From: Phaeotremella fagi
Lineage: Eukaryota; Basidiomycota; Tremellomycetes; Tremellales; Phaeotremellaceae
Length of the DNA: 64,000 nucleotides
Direction of reading: 5' to 3'
NCBI GenBank assembly: GCA_001599715.1
Contig: BCHU01000020.1
Coordinates: 1 to 64,000, forward strand
The notes under the pieces were generated by a model. That model was not told where the DNA came from, made no database searches, and was given only the letters and a program-made list of their open reading frames with translations. The position numbers and the translations under genes were made by a program. Positions 11,997 through 22,201 of the stretch are shown piece by piece (position 1 is the first letter of the stretch; the number at the start of each line of letters is the position of its first letter).

Positions 11997-14865
11997 CTAA
12001 TTAGGCACCTCACATTTCCCAAATTTCGTCTTTTCACCTGAAGAAGGAGCCATCAAACTTCTCAAAGTCTGTACAGTAGTGTACAATCCAACGATAGTTC
12101 CAAAGATGATCAGGATGTAATCCAACACTTTTTGTTTACGGGTTTTAGCGCAACCTTTGAGATGCAGCATTGGTGGGTAGATGAAGCATAGGGGGATGCT
12201 GGATGATCGTCAATAGATGTCCTGTTTGAATTGAACTCGGACTTACCAAGCAAATGACCCAATCAACGAAACGAATTTATCCAATTCTGAACTCCCAGCC
12301 CATGATATCAGAGATGTACAGACTACTGTACCAGCTCTGAACAAGTTCTTCTGCCATTTGACTTTAGAGTTATGTTTCCCACTTCGACTAAACAATCCGT
12401 TTTCCATGATCCTAACAGCTGGGAAGAGTTGGAGAGGGATCGAAAGGAGGATAGCGACGGAATCTGTGTACTATCAGTATAACCCTTTTCGTTGTATAGA
12501 GACGGCTTACACAAGAATTGAACTGCTTGAACGAATTTCTTGTCCTGAGGCAAGTTCACTATTACCACAGTCTGGATGTCACTACCATAAGTAGCATATG
12601 ACATGAATCCAGCTCCGGCAAACAGGATCGCAACCACGAACATGACTGCTGAAAGTACTTTAGGGAATTTCTTGGGTTCCTTCATCGATTCAGTTATTGG
12701 AATAACACTATAGGTTTTAGTTTTGATTGAAAGCGTTTACCAAATTATCACTTACAGTCCTATTCCCTCGAAAGCGAATACTGCGGTTCCGATTAGAAGA
12801 GGGAAATTGTCTTTGTTGAAAAGCATGACATCGGCCATTCCGTAGTTGTTCAACACGGTTATTTCTTGTGAAGCGATGTATACCACTGCGTTGAATCAGA
12901 ACATAAATTCAAGATAAAGAGCTGAACCTACATCCAATGAGAATAAACGCATCAGCGACTAAAGCAGTTCCAGACAGCTTGGCCAAATTCCTAATCATAG
13001 CCAAAGGCAAGAAGACGATTAACTGGGCAAAGATCATCCATCGGGTGGGGATGAAAGTTCGACAATTGGTCACTCCAAGGACGAACGCTTGGAGGTTTTC
13101 GGCGATGAAGATGGTGTACGCTGGTGGGGTCAGCTAATCTATGATCAGTATAGAATGACTTACCCGCTACAAAACCAATTTGTGAAATTGCAATGGAGGC
13201 TAGTATGATGAATCGCATGTTTTTGCCGTAAAGTGCTCCTCCAATATCTGATCTTTCAGAAAGTTTATCAACAATGACATACCTCCAAATGATCCTGGAA
13301 CTATCATATACGTCTCGACCAGAAGGAGGAAGGACCATAGGGACACAGCTGCGATTCCGAGGAGAACGATAGTGGAGAAGAGGATCCCCCCGTTAAAGAA
13401 ACTAGTTTGGGTCAGTCCAGTACTAGGTTGAAATATAGATTACTTACGCCTTCCCCATGAACAAAATACCAGTTCCAACGAATCCTTTCAACAACTAACA
13501 CGTAAGCAACTAACCAACCAAATGACATACCATCAAAACAGCCTGTGTCACACTAGCAGTCCCACCCCCCGGACCAGATCTCGTACGTCTATGACGAGTT
13601 TTGCTTAATCCTCTGCTCAACAACGGTTGTCTCTCATCACTAGGACCTGGTGCAATAGGTTCATCCAATATATCCCTCGATAACGGTCTTCGAGCGTAGA
13701 CTCCAGATCTAGCTGGGAAAGATTCTTCATCCACTTCAGATTCATCTTCGTCTTCTTCCAAATCTTCACCGGCCTGGTTTAGTCAGTACAAGTTTATAGG
13801 TACTCGAAAGGGACCCACGAAATGACCATAAAGGAATAAGAAATCTATGACATTTCTCAACACTCTTGGTCCTTCTAGTCCTTGTTCTTGTGCCCTGGTA
13901 ACTACGAAATTACGTCTGAATCCTCCTGGTTCTTTGATATGTGCAAGTGTTGGATCTAATATCGTTGATCGATCCAAGGGGAGAGCGGAGAACGATGCTG
14001 ATCGAGTGGGACGGGTTGGTCTGTGATCATGTTGCCATTTGTACAAATCGTGGCTAGCGTTTTGGTTATAATTGCTGTGTTAACATGAAGATTCAACTTA
14101 CGTCACGTCACCACCTGGTGCATCATACGGTAAAGGAAACCTATCAGAATCATCCCTAGGATTCGTAAAACTACCGGTTGAAATCCCACTAACACCAGCG
14201 TTACTGTTGCCATTCCCGTTCACGTCATCTTCAACAGGTGTAGACGCTCCAACAGGACTGACACCCGTACCAGGAGTTTGGGGTTTGGATCCATTACCAC
14301 CACGTTCCTCTGCTGATACCAAATGTCTACCCAGAACTTTCGCTTTTTCTTCATCTGGAATTTCGGAAAGATTGGAAAAACTGGATTCCCCTTTGGGTGT
14401 CGACTGACCTGAATCTCCCCTGTTAAGTGTGGGTTTCAGCGCTGGTGATGAAGTTCCACTATTCGCTTTTGGTGGGGTCACTCCTGCCCCACCTAGTGCA
14501 GCAGTAAGTGCCGATGCAACGTTTGGAACAGCCAACGAAGTCTTTGTTCCAATCAAATTATCGTTCGATATCTTGGGAGAAGGTGATGCCCGAGATGATT
14601 TAAATCCAGGTTGTGGTTTATAAGAATTCGAAAATGATCGAGGGACACTCGATGGTATCGACGCACTCGGTACTCTGGGTGGGATGTTGGGTATAGGTGG
14701 AGTCCCTACATGAGGTGATGTTGCAAATCCTGGACTGGGTCGTGGCGAGGCCGCTATCGAACGTGACAAGTTGGAGAGTTGGGGTTGGGTTTTGGGTTTG
14801 GGGGCTGGGATGGAGGTTGAAGTTGATTCTGAGGAAGGGGAGGGGATTGGCTGGGGTGTGGACAT
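11997..14865 (-). CDS. Vacuolar amino-acid transporter, AVT3/AVT4-like (AAAP family)
   Basis: Eleven exons: complement(14102..14865, 13819..14074, 13531..13773, 13448..13494, 13283..13401, 13164..13247, 12932..13120, 12756..12885, 12511..12707, 12247..12463, 11997..12198), about 815 aa. The long N-terminal half is Ser/Pro-rich and presumably cytosolic. The membrane half begins with LLKGFVGTGILFMGKAFFNGG and continues with SFGDIGGALYGK, FVLGVTNCRTFIPTRW and VIPITESMKEPKKFP, typical of fungal AVT3 and its SLC36 relatives. These proteins export neutral amino acids from the vacuole. Intron 1 is ambiguous: the acceptor at 14075 gives a 27-nt intron, while an in-phase acceptor 21 nt further on gives 48 nt and removes seven residues. 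The last exon ends in TAG at 11997-11999. Confidence 0.87.
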
Positions 14866-15256
14866 GGTGAGGCGGGTATGGATGGGATTAACGGTGTAGT
14901 TATATGATATAGATGATGAAATGAATAGGGGTCAGTTGTATCTATCTATAGTTGCTTAGATCGAATCTTGCTTTCTGCCCATGTGGCGGCTAAATCTAGC
15001 GTCACTGAGTGGCATCGGTCCTACCGTCCGGTCACCGGTGTCCCTTCTTTTCGTTCTTGCTTTCTTCTATCTTTCTTTTCAACTTGGTCAAACGATATGA
15101 CCTTTGAGGAAGATCCCTTGAAACGCACATGAAACGGAACTAGGTGTGGAATGACGATAGCTAAAGCTGTACATAAGTCAGTGAAAGTTCTGACGGTTTT
15201 CTTTTTTGTCCTTCTTTACTTCAACAAAGTATTATCTTCTACTAAGACTACACACA
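14866..15256. promoter_or_regulatory. Divergent intergenic promoter region
   Basis: About 390 bases between the AVT3-like gene (minus) and the first small Ser/Thr-rich gene (plus). It contains pyrimidine-rich runs near 15055-15080 and 15195-15245, typical of fungal promoters and leaders. No specific site is assigned. Confidence 0.4.
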
Positions 15257-15568
15257 ATGTCAACAATCAGCTCATCGAACACCCCTCCCGAACCCATTGA
15301 TGATGATATCAGTACCCAAGCTACTGCTCAACAAACCAAAGCCTCTGCTTTAGGCACCCAATTCTCGGCTCTAGACACACAAACAGTCGATAATCAATCA
15401 CCCTCCACCCACGGTGGCGAATCCACCACCACCATTAAACACCCAAGAGCACCAGAATTTGTCGACGACGAAGGCGATAATAAGAACAAAGAAACCAACC
15501 CCGACATCTCCATACGTGGGGGTTCTTATCGCTACCTCCACCATGCTGCCTGCTGTGATTTGATGTAG
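15257..15568 (+). CDS. Small Ser/Thr-rich protein with RGG and CC tail (array member 1)
   Basis: Intronless frame of 103 aa from the ATG at 15257; an upstream in-frame ATG at 15206 lies in the probable leader. The N-terminal two thirds is polar and disordered-looking (Ser, Thr, Gln, Asp). A short ISIRGG motif is followed by a stubby tail ending CCDLM. The RGG-then-Cys order matches the genes at 17317, 20713 and 21417, and CCDL recurs in the tail at 20713. There is no signal peptide. I place it as a divergent or shortened member of the small cysteine-tail family. Function unknown. Confidence 0.5.
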   Translation: MSTISSSNTPPEPIDDDISTQATAQQTKASALGTQFSALDTQTVDNQSPSTHGGESTTTIKHPRAPEFVDDEGDNKNKETNPDISIRGGSYRYLHHAACCDLM

Positions 15569-15922
15569 CCTGGGTGTCGAACTTTATGCGGTTGACGAGA
15601 GATGATTGGTTGAGGCAGTAGGGGAATGAGAGGGAAATTGTATTTGTTTTTGATCTGTAGTTATTGAATGTTATGTAAAGTTCACAACACTCCCAGTCCA
15701 TTTCCACCTAGCTCCTAGACTGAAGGTCTACGAGAGAACGATAGTCAGTGCCAAGAGGAGTAAAACGTATTGTGAGTTCCTTTCAGGCCATCCATTCATG
15801 GAAATGGCTCAAAGGAGATACTGTGCCACTGGCATTGGATAGTACTGGAGATTGCCAGAATACTTCAGTACTAACTTCAACAACAACTATCAACGTACCC
15901 AAACCTTCAAATATTTAGTATA

Positions 15923-16249
15923 ATGCCAGAAACAACTTCAAACGTTAGTGAAATCCAACCAACTACTCGGGCTTCTTACGATCAGGTCTCCGAGCGAACC
16001 ACTGCCCAAACCAGTACCAACATCGCCGCAGCAAGTACCGCTGCCAGCACCACCACCGAGGTCAAACAACAACCAGCCAGACAGGCCATGAAACTGTCAA
16101 AGCAAAATCCCAACACCAATTCCCCGTCGGTTCCCGAAGTAGAATTCTCCTGCCTCTGCTGGGATTGCGAATGCCCTCGTCCCCGATCTTTGACTGGTGG
16201 CCCAAGGACGATCCGATTGTGCGTCAAGATAGGTAAAGGTGACGAGTGA
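15923..16249 (+). CDS. Small Thr/Ser/Ala-rich protein with Cys cluster (array member 2)
   Basis: Intronless 108-aa frame. The N-terminal 65 residues are rich in Thr, Ser, Ala and Gln, followed by a cysteine cluster (CLCWDCEC) and a short basic tail. There is no RGG motif of the TLRGG type, but LTGG occurs after the Cys cluster. Size, composition, strand and position agree with the other small genes here, so I group it with them cautiously. The reverse-strand frame over the same bases (15982-16227) is an artefact of its composition. No function can be proposed. Confidence 0.45.
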   Translation: MPETTSNVSEIQPTTRASYDQVSERTTAQTSTNIAAASTAASTTTEVKQQPARQAMKLSKQNPNTNSPSVPEVEFSCLCWDCECPRPRSLTGGPRTIRLCVKIGKGDE

Positions 16250-16629
16250 GATCTTGAGGTAGAAGATGTTTTGTAGTTTATGTTTGATGCTATTTTACAG
16301 TATTCTGTACTCCCAAACTATGTCTATGGCAAACAGCAGAGCAACCAATACCCACAAACCCCCCTCTCAGCACTTTTTGTCAATGAACACTCAAATACAT
16401 TAGCGCCATTTGAATCACTATCCAGACTCACAAAAGATATTCGCCCAATTTGTTTTGGTCCTTTGATCCACCTTTTGGACGTTTTTTCGTTTATCCCGAA
16501 AGTGATGTACTGTAGTTTCTCACCATGCTTCTCGAAGACGCACAGTGTCTTCATGCACTTCGAACGTGGACACAAATGATATTTATTCTTAGACTGCCTA
16601 ACATTTTCTGAAAATCATTCATTTACATA

Positions 16630-16917
16630 ATGTCCAGTACGATACACCAAACTACAGCCTGCTGGACCCTACCAGCTGAACAAGAATCAGATGTGTCCAA
16701 CCTACGCGAGACGAAAAGTTTCGAGGATCAATCACCATCCCTCACTGGCACTATTTCTGAACAGCCTTCCTCACAGCATATGTTAGCTATAGCTCAACAG
16801 GACAGTATGCGTATGTCCACCACACAAGATACCACTACTTGTTGTGTACTAAGTATCTCGGCTATCATAGAATGTCGAGGGGTTGATGGAGATTGTTCCC
16901 AACAAACGGAGCTGTGA
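16630..16917 (+). CDS. Small polar protein with C-terminal cysteines (array member 3)
   Basis: Intronless 95-aa frame starting at ATG 16630. It is rich in Ser, Thr and Gln, with a late CC pair (TTTCCVLSIS) and two further Cys residues near the end. It lacks the TLRGG motif. Membership of the small-protein family rests only on size, bias, strand and location. It could alternatively be a chance frame; there is no homology evidence. Confidence 0.38.
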   Translation: MSSTIHQTTACWTLPAEQESDVSNLRETKSFEDQSPSLTGTISEQPSSQHMLAIAQQDSMRMSTTQDTTTCCVLSISAIIECRGVDGDCSQQTEL

Positions 16918-17316
16918 AGAAGTAGATGGGAGAGTAAAATGGGGATTGAAGAGAAGGGCGTTTTGAGTCATCTTAGACTGTCATACATTACTTTCTCATG
17001 CAACTTTGATGACGGAAGACATCTTAGTTCTCTGTAACACTGTGCGAAAACTCCTCGATACCCGAGCTTCGATCAGAATCCTGCATAAGGATCAGAAATT
17101 ATTTGACATCATCTTTAATGACGATGAGTGGAGCCAAGCTGACTTTTGATTTTCTCAAAGGAAAGATGTTCGCTGGAGCTGAGTTTGCGTCAGACTGCTA
17201 GAAGCCCCAATACATTGACGGGCTTCAACGGTGGCAATTTGTTCTGCCAGGTTCACCTTATCTACAATAAGAACGACAAAAATAAAGTTTGAGACTCACA
17301 ACATATTCATTCTAGA

Positions 17317-17607
17317 ATGACCGAATCAACCAACTCTAAAACCACCAATATTTCCAAAATCGAAACTTTTTCAACCTTCCCCAGCGAGAATGGGAACAGC
17401 AAAGCTGATTCACTACTATGTCACACAGAGCAACCCACTCGTGAAGTCATGCAATATGACGATTCAGAACAAGATACCATAGGTTCTTTAGCTTTTGAAG
17501 TCTCTGAGAGTAATGGGGGAACATTGAGAGGTGGCGAGCCGAGTTGGAGCTGTACTTATCTATTGTCTATTGGGGCGTGTTATTATTTATTTTGTAGGGA
17601 CAAATGA
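17317..17607 (+). CDS. Small protein with TLRGG motif and short Cys tail (array member 4)
   Basis: Intronless 96-aa frame. A Ser/Thr/Asn-rich N-terminus and an acidic middle lead to GGTLRGGEPSWSC and a moderately hydrophobic tail with three Cys (SIGACYYLFC). The TLRGG block is identical to those at 20713 and 21417. The hydrophobic cysteine-bearing tail could act as a membrane-associated or palmitoylated anchor, as in CYSTM-type proteins, but that is inference from composition. Confidence 0.5.
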   Translation: MTESTNSKTTNISKIETFSTFPSENGNSKADSLLCHTEQPTREVMQYDDSEQDTIGSLAFEVSESNGGTLRGGEPSWSCTYLLSIGACYYLFCRDK

Positions 17608-18018
17608 GTCTGTAGTTCATTGTGAGAGATTGACTGTCATAAGAGGGAATCCTATGTCATCAAATGTGTTTTTTCGGTTATAAATTGTACGATTTTCCTG
17701 CGTGCGGTAGCCGTCTTTTACTTCAAACCAGATGTATACACGGTCAAGAATCTTCATTACACAAAATGACAGGCTTTCTTCGAAAAAGTGGTCAAGATCA
17801 AGGGTTTATTACGGGAGATCACGTAATGAGACCCTATGTAGCCCAGACCTAGTAATTCAGTATCTCAGGTGTTACCCCTCGGCCTGATTAGAGTTCAACT
17901 AACAACATTTATGTCTATCCCCGACCCTCGGTATCGAGATAACATGCGACAGACCAGGTATAAAACATAGAAATGTGTCTTCACATCCACACAACAACTC
18001 GACAACAACTCGACTACC
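17608..18018. other. Intergenic stretch, no gene seen
   Basis: About 410 bases between array member 4 and the SDR gene. Short frames here lack coding character. A TATA-like ATAAAA lies about 60 bases before the SDR start. Confidence 0.3.
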
Positions 18019-18856
18019 ATGTCCACGAAACCCATTGTTCTTATCACAGGTGCCAATACAGGCTTAGGCCTCGAAACAGTCAAATCTCTACTCCAATCAA
18101 CCATTTCATATCACATTCTTCTTTGTGCTAGATCAATCTCGAAAGCACAAGAAGCTATTTCAATACTCCAATCACAAGTTCCGGACTCTCAAAGTGAGAT
18201 CAAACCTTTTACTGTTGATCTTGAACTTGATGAAAGTATCGAGGGATTGTATAACGATCTGAAGAGTCAGGGGTATGATCATATTGATATTGTGGCTAAC
18301 AATGCTGGTAAGTGATGGATGTTGATCCTATATTAACTGTACAGGAGCCCAATTTGATGCCGATAAAACACTCACAATGAGAGAGAAATGGAACAAATCA
18401 TGGGACGTCAACGTTACAGGGACACAAATCCTGACAAACACTCTGGTCCCCCTTCTCCTCTCGTCACCGTCCGAAAAACGTCGTTTAATATTCATCACAT
18501 CCGGCGGCTCAACACTAGCAGGGACCACGAACGAAGCGTCACCGATTAACAAACCTCCAATTGCTGGATGGCCAAAACCACCGGCACTCGCTGCACCTTC
18601 CTATAAAAGTGCCAAGACGGGTTTGAACATGATGGTTAGAGAATGGGTCAAGATTCTTAAGAATGATAGGGTGGTTGTTGGACTGATTGCTCCTGGTCTT
18701 TTGGCTACTGGGCTGGCAGGGAATCCCGAATTGTTGAGGAAGATGGGTGCCAAGGAGCCTAGTGTCGGTGCTGCTTTTGTTCGATCCGTTATTGAAGGTG
18801 AAAGGGATGATGATGCTGGCAAGGTTGTTCACTCTGGTGGTGTTCAAGAGTGGTGA
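18019..18856 (+). CDS. Short-chain dehydrogenase/reductase
   Basis: Two exons, 18019..18307 and 18345..18856 (801 nt, 266 aa), joined over a 37-nt intron that restores NNAGA. The classical SDR landmarks are in order: cofactor motif TGANTGLG near residue 12, NNAG, the catalytic serine region FITSGGS, the catalytic YKSAK (YxxxK) and the post-catalytic VGLIAPGLLATGLAG. It should oxidise or reduce a small carbonyl or alcohol substrate with NAD(P)(H), but the substrate cannot be told from sequence. There is no signal peptide, so it is cytosolic. It interrupts the array of small Cys-tail genes without an evident functional link. Confidence 0.88.
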
Positions 18857-19038
18857 TTGTGCAGATGACATCGGCAGATGCAATTTGACTTATATGTAAT
18901 TTCATACATTAGGTAGTATGAGAGTAGTATAAACTATACATTTCTTAGATACATACAACTAAGACCCCAACCACGTCACCATTTCACTTGCCCCTTCAGT
19001 CCTTTCCTGCCTAACTCACGTCAACTCACCATTTCAGG

Positions 19039-19479
19039 CTACAATTCACGTTCAAGTTGCTTAACAATCCTATCTACAAGCTGTGACCTCATCGAAACAA
19101 CGTTATCTGAACTGACTAAACAACTATTCTGAACTGACACTCGATTTTGAAGAGTTTTGTCCAAGGGAAGCTGGACTGTTGTACCAGTGGACGAGGGACA
19201 AAAGGTGACCATCTTTAGAATCATTGACGATCCTAAACAGTCCATGTTGGCATCGAAGAAATGATTCTTGACATAGGTCTCTGGGTCTTCTTTGAAAATG
19301 TGGGAGTCTGTATGAATATAGGTTGCGAGACTTCTGATGTTGAGAGTCGAAGGTTCGTAATTGAAAACTTCCCATTCTTCCTCGTCTGTGGATCGTACAG
19401 TGTTTAAGTGAGAATGATCCTCAGACAGTGGAATCTCTTCAAGAATGTCGTAGTCGCGTTCGTCGTGGTCGGAGGGCAT
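19039..19479 (-). CDS. Small acidic protein of unknown function
   Basis: Single-exon frame on the minus strand, 146 aa from the ATG at 19479; an alternative ATG four codons upstream at 19491 is possible. The N-terminal third is strongly acidic (ERDYDILEEIPL, DEEEWEVFNYEP) and the rest is mixed, with no membrane segment or motif I recognise. It converges with the SDR gene. The composition argues for a real cytosolic or nuclear protein, but the only evidence is the length and quality of the frame. Confidence 0.45.
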   Translation of the reverse strand: MPSDHDERDYDILEEIPLSEDHSHLNTVRSTDEEEWEVFNYEPSTLNIRSLATYIHTDSHIFKEDPETYVKNHFFDANMDCLGSSMILKMVTFCPSSTGTTVQLPLDKTLQNRVSVQNSCLVSSDNVVSMRSQLVDRIVKQLEREL

Positions 19480-19491
19480 TTTCGTTTGCAA

Positions 19492-20027
19492 AGTTTTAGC
19501 TTGGAAGAACAGACAAAAAGTGGACAGATTGATACATTTTATGAGTGAAAAATTATAAAACTCAGCTCAGAGGAAGTTATGAGAATGGAGGGAGAGATCC
19601 ATTCATCAGACCCAACATCACCCAACTGGACAGTTCTATCAAAGGACATCAGTCAAAGGGGAATGTTCTAGTCACCTGCTTATTCTGATTTTTCCCTGAT
19701 GCAAAACCTTTTCGATTGTGTGATTGAAAGTAGTTGATCTTCATCGAACCAATCTATCAAAGCCCGGTCTGTGAAATTGTTGAAGACGTCTTGACAGCGA
19801 TCTCAAGAAAGAAATCTGAGAGTGGCAGAGAGCGTTTTGAATTATTTGTCATTTTCGGGAAATTGTGGAGTCGATTGTGAATGGAGGGCAGTGTATCAAT
19901 TTGATACACCGACGCTGCATTCATGCGTTATGAGAATACACTGGTCTTCTCGTGTTATAGGTAAAGGCTTTGAATTAAAGCCGCCTAATTCTCTTTTATC
20001 AATTACGTCCACCTCATCCCAACAATC
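19492..20027. other. Intergenic region
   Basis: About 535 bases between the minus-strand gene at 19039 and array member 5, so a divergent promoter. A small frame at 19822-20031 overlaps the next start and is probably not a gene. Confidence 0.35.
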
Positions 20028-20402
20028 ATGAACGACGATAAGCAAAATACTGCCACCTCAACCAAGCTCGACGACACTTTGAGCACCGCAACAACCTCGA
20101 AAGATATTTCGCTTCAAGTACCAAGCCAGGTCCACCATAAATATAATCAAACTCAATGCTCTCAAAAAACATCGAAAAGTGGCGATTCGTATCGCTCTCA
20201 ACGTCCAATGAGTGCAGAACCCGAAACCCAAAGCTCACAAGGTTGTGTCTCTGAACGAAATCCTTGGGTTCCAAATACGCCACAAAGACAAAAGAAGAAC
20301 AACGGTGATGCTTGTGATAACTGCTGCTGCTGTTGTGACGATGGTGGTGGTGATATTGATTTCTGTTGTTGTTGTATTTGTGGTGAATGCCCTTCTCCAT
20401 AG
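20028..20402 (+). CDS. Small protein with poly-Cys tail (array member 5)
   Basis: Intronless, 124 aa. The N-terminal part is Thr/Ser/Asp-rich, followed by the family motif YRSQRPMSAE (compare YHSQASMSAT in member 7), a short basic linker, then an extreme cysteine tail: a run of five Cys, an Asp/Gly-rich spacer, then four consecutive Cys and a final C-x2-C-like group. It has no TLRGG. Such dense vicinal cysteines suggest metal binding, heavy S-acylation or disulfide cross-linking; I cannot choose between these. The reverse-strand frame of equal length is a shadow. Confidence 0.55.
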   Translation: MNDDKQNTATSTKLDDTLSTATTSKDISLQVPSQVHHKYNQTQCSQKTSKSGDSYRSQRPMSAEPETQSSQGCVSERNPWVPNTPQRQKKNNGDACDNCCCCCDDGGGDIDFCCCCICGECPSP

Positions 20403-20712
20403 TTACAGTATGTTAAAGTGGCAATGCTATTCTTATTCACTTTGTCAAGCAAACTTCCCCACTCAACCAACCACATTTCTGTGGCGCTAAAATGATTTCG
20501 CAATAACCACTGTGTCTCCAGCTCAACTCTGTTGTTGAAAGGAAAGTCCTCTCAGTCAATGGAGGTGTTGTGTAGTTGCACTCTACCCAACCTTTGTGAC
20601 TGCACTGTTTGAACATTTTACAACCTTTGAAGCAGAACTGTACATTTCTTCATGTATAAAATATAAGAAATCAGTACCGCCTTTCCTATCACCAATCCAA
20701 GTATTCTCCAAG

Positions 20713-21078
20713 ATGTCCAAAATTTCTTCAGAAGGGACTTCAACACAACCCGTTTTCACCAATAACACGGGTGACACCACTCCATTTACAGCTGAGACCC
20801 CCCGCACGCCACCCAGTACCTACCATCCACAATCTCTACGATACCCATATAGATCCCAGCCATCAATGGATTACGAAGGTATCACGACCAGTACGCAGAC
20901 GAAGCCCTCCGACAGGGGTACAGGAGGTGTAACGTTACGAGGCGGTGAGCAAGAGGAAGGAAGTGGATGGTGTCCAGCTGACCCTTGTCCTGGTAGCTCT
21001 TGGTGGTGGTGCGAATGTGATGATGGCCTTAGTGATTGTCTAGAAGGTTGTTGTGATTTGCTGACGGGCTGTTGCTAG
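20713..21078 (+). CDS. Small protein with TLRGG motif and Cys-rich tail (array member 6)
   Basis: Intronless, 121 aa from the ATG at 20713; the earlier ATG at 20596 lies in the leader. Order of parts: Thr/Ser/Pro-rich N-terminus; YRSQPSM motif; GGVTLRGG; acidic Gly/Glu linker; Trp- and Cys-rich segment (SSWWWCECDD); tail GCCDLLTGCC ending at the stop. The Y-x-S-Q-x-x-M and TLRGG motifs, and the GCCD of the tail, are shared with member 7, making these two the clearest paralogues in the array. A membrane-proximal, S-acylated Cys-tail protein is a plausible analogy, not a demonstrated function. Confidence 0.6.
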   Translation: MSKISSEGTSTQPVFTNNTGDTTPFTAETPRTPPSTYHPQSLRYPYRSQPSMDYEGITTSTQTKPSDRGTGGVTLRGGEQEEGSGWCPADPCPGSSWWWCECDDGLSDCLEGCCDLLTGCC

Positions 21079-21082
21079 TTTG

Positions 21083-21320
21083 TACATGTCGTTGTGCGCT
21101 GTCGTAGACCTTTCCAATGTTCATGTATTCTGAACCGATATCATTTGGAAGACAGCAAGACTTTCCTTTGTCCAGTAGCTCCACTAATTTTGAAATTTGT
21201 ATACATGTCGTTGTTCTCTCTCGTCGATTTTCCATTGTTCATGCATTCTAAACCGATATCATTTGAATGCCAGCAAGACATTCCTTTGTAAAGTAGCTCC
21301 ACTGATTTTGCAATTTATTT
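21083..21320 (+). repeat. Imperfect tandem direct repeat, about 119 bp x 2
   Basis: Just after array member 6 a block of about 119 bases starting with (T)ACATGTCGTTGT and containing AACCGATATCATTTG and AGTAGCTCCACT is repeated once. The copies are 21083-21200 and 21202-21320, with roughly one mismatch in six. It lies in the 3' UTR or promoter between members 6 and 7, and records a local duplication. Confidence 0.75.
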
Positions 21321-21416
21321 GGCCTTCCATACGAAATGTCCTTTCTATATGAAGGATCAAAAGCGGATTGAGACTTCTCTTCTTTACAACCAACTACCCA
21401 GTTTATCGTAATCAAG

Positions 21417-21752
21417 ATGTCACAAGCTCCAACCGATCAAACTACCCAAACCGGGTCAGAAATCCCAACAGTCAAAGACACAACATCCAGTCTCTACGCA
21501 CCAACTAAACCCGCCAATGTCCATTTGCTTGGTCAAAAACCAACTCCGTATCACTCTCAAGCCTCGATGAGTGCTACTACATTGGAGCTCAACGAACCTT
21601 CAAACACCCAACATATGGCAGCAAGTACGAAGGCTGAGACGACTTTGAGAGGTGGGCAAGGAGAATGCGGCCCTTTAAGTTGTATGGAGTGTAACAATGG
21701 TTGTTGTGATTGTATTGGTCAGTGTTGTGGCTGTCTGATGTCAAGCTGCTAA
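21417..21752 (+). CDS. Small protein with TLRGG motif and Cys-rich tail (array member 7)
   Basis: Intronless, 111 aa. N-terminal Thr/Gln-rich part; family motif YHSQASMSAT; then KAETTLRGGQGECG and a tail with eleven Cys in about 30 residues, including NGCCDCIGQCCGC and a final C at the stop. TLRGG is identical to members 4 and 6, and the tail aligns with that of member 6 through GCCD. There is no signal peptide, so the Cys tail would face the cytosol unless exported unconventionally. It resembles CYSTM-like tails in general character only. Confidence 0.6.
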   Translation: MSQAPTDQTTQTGSEIPTVKDTTSSLYAPTKPANVHLLGQKPTPYHSQASMSATTLELNEPSNTQHMAASTKAETTLRGGQGECGPLSCMECNNGCCDCIGQCCGCLMSSC

Positions 21753-22201
21753 GGTGTGGATGGTGAAAAGTATATATGGGAAAGAAAGGGGGTAATGAGG
21801 CATAAGAGGAGGTAGTTAGTACAATGCATCGTTATTGTTTTTTTTTTTTCTACACTTTATATGCCCGCTCATGAATAACACCTGGCAAATCTGGGTTTTG
21901 TTCGAAGCCTCTCAGTTTGACCCACAGAAAAGACTCATACCTAACATCTAAGTACCCTCACAGTTACATCTTACAGCAATAGATTACTACTGCAGCCACT
22001 GGGACCCGCTTGCGATGCTGAATAGTTATGAAATATGGTACAGTATTTATTGTAATTGGCATCTGAAGGGGGCTGAATTATTTCCGCCAAAGACAACATT
22101 CATACGTCTCCTTGTACATCGTTATACAGACTTCAGACATTACCTGACAACCTTCCTCATCGACGGTACCGCGGAGAGTAAAATATGATACAAAGGAGAG
22201 A
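21753..22201. other. Intergenic region with poly-T tract
   Basis: About 450 bases between array member 7 and the convergent APH-like gene. It holds a run of about 12 T near 21837-21849 and no credible coding frame. Confidence 0.4.

Noticed and set aside
20026..20400. 124-aa frame on the minus strand opposite array member 5
   Set aside because: Same length but His/Tyr/Ser repeats are simply the complement of the Cys codons; the plus-strand frame shares motifs with paralogues.
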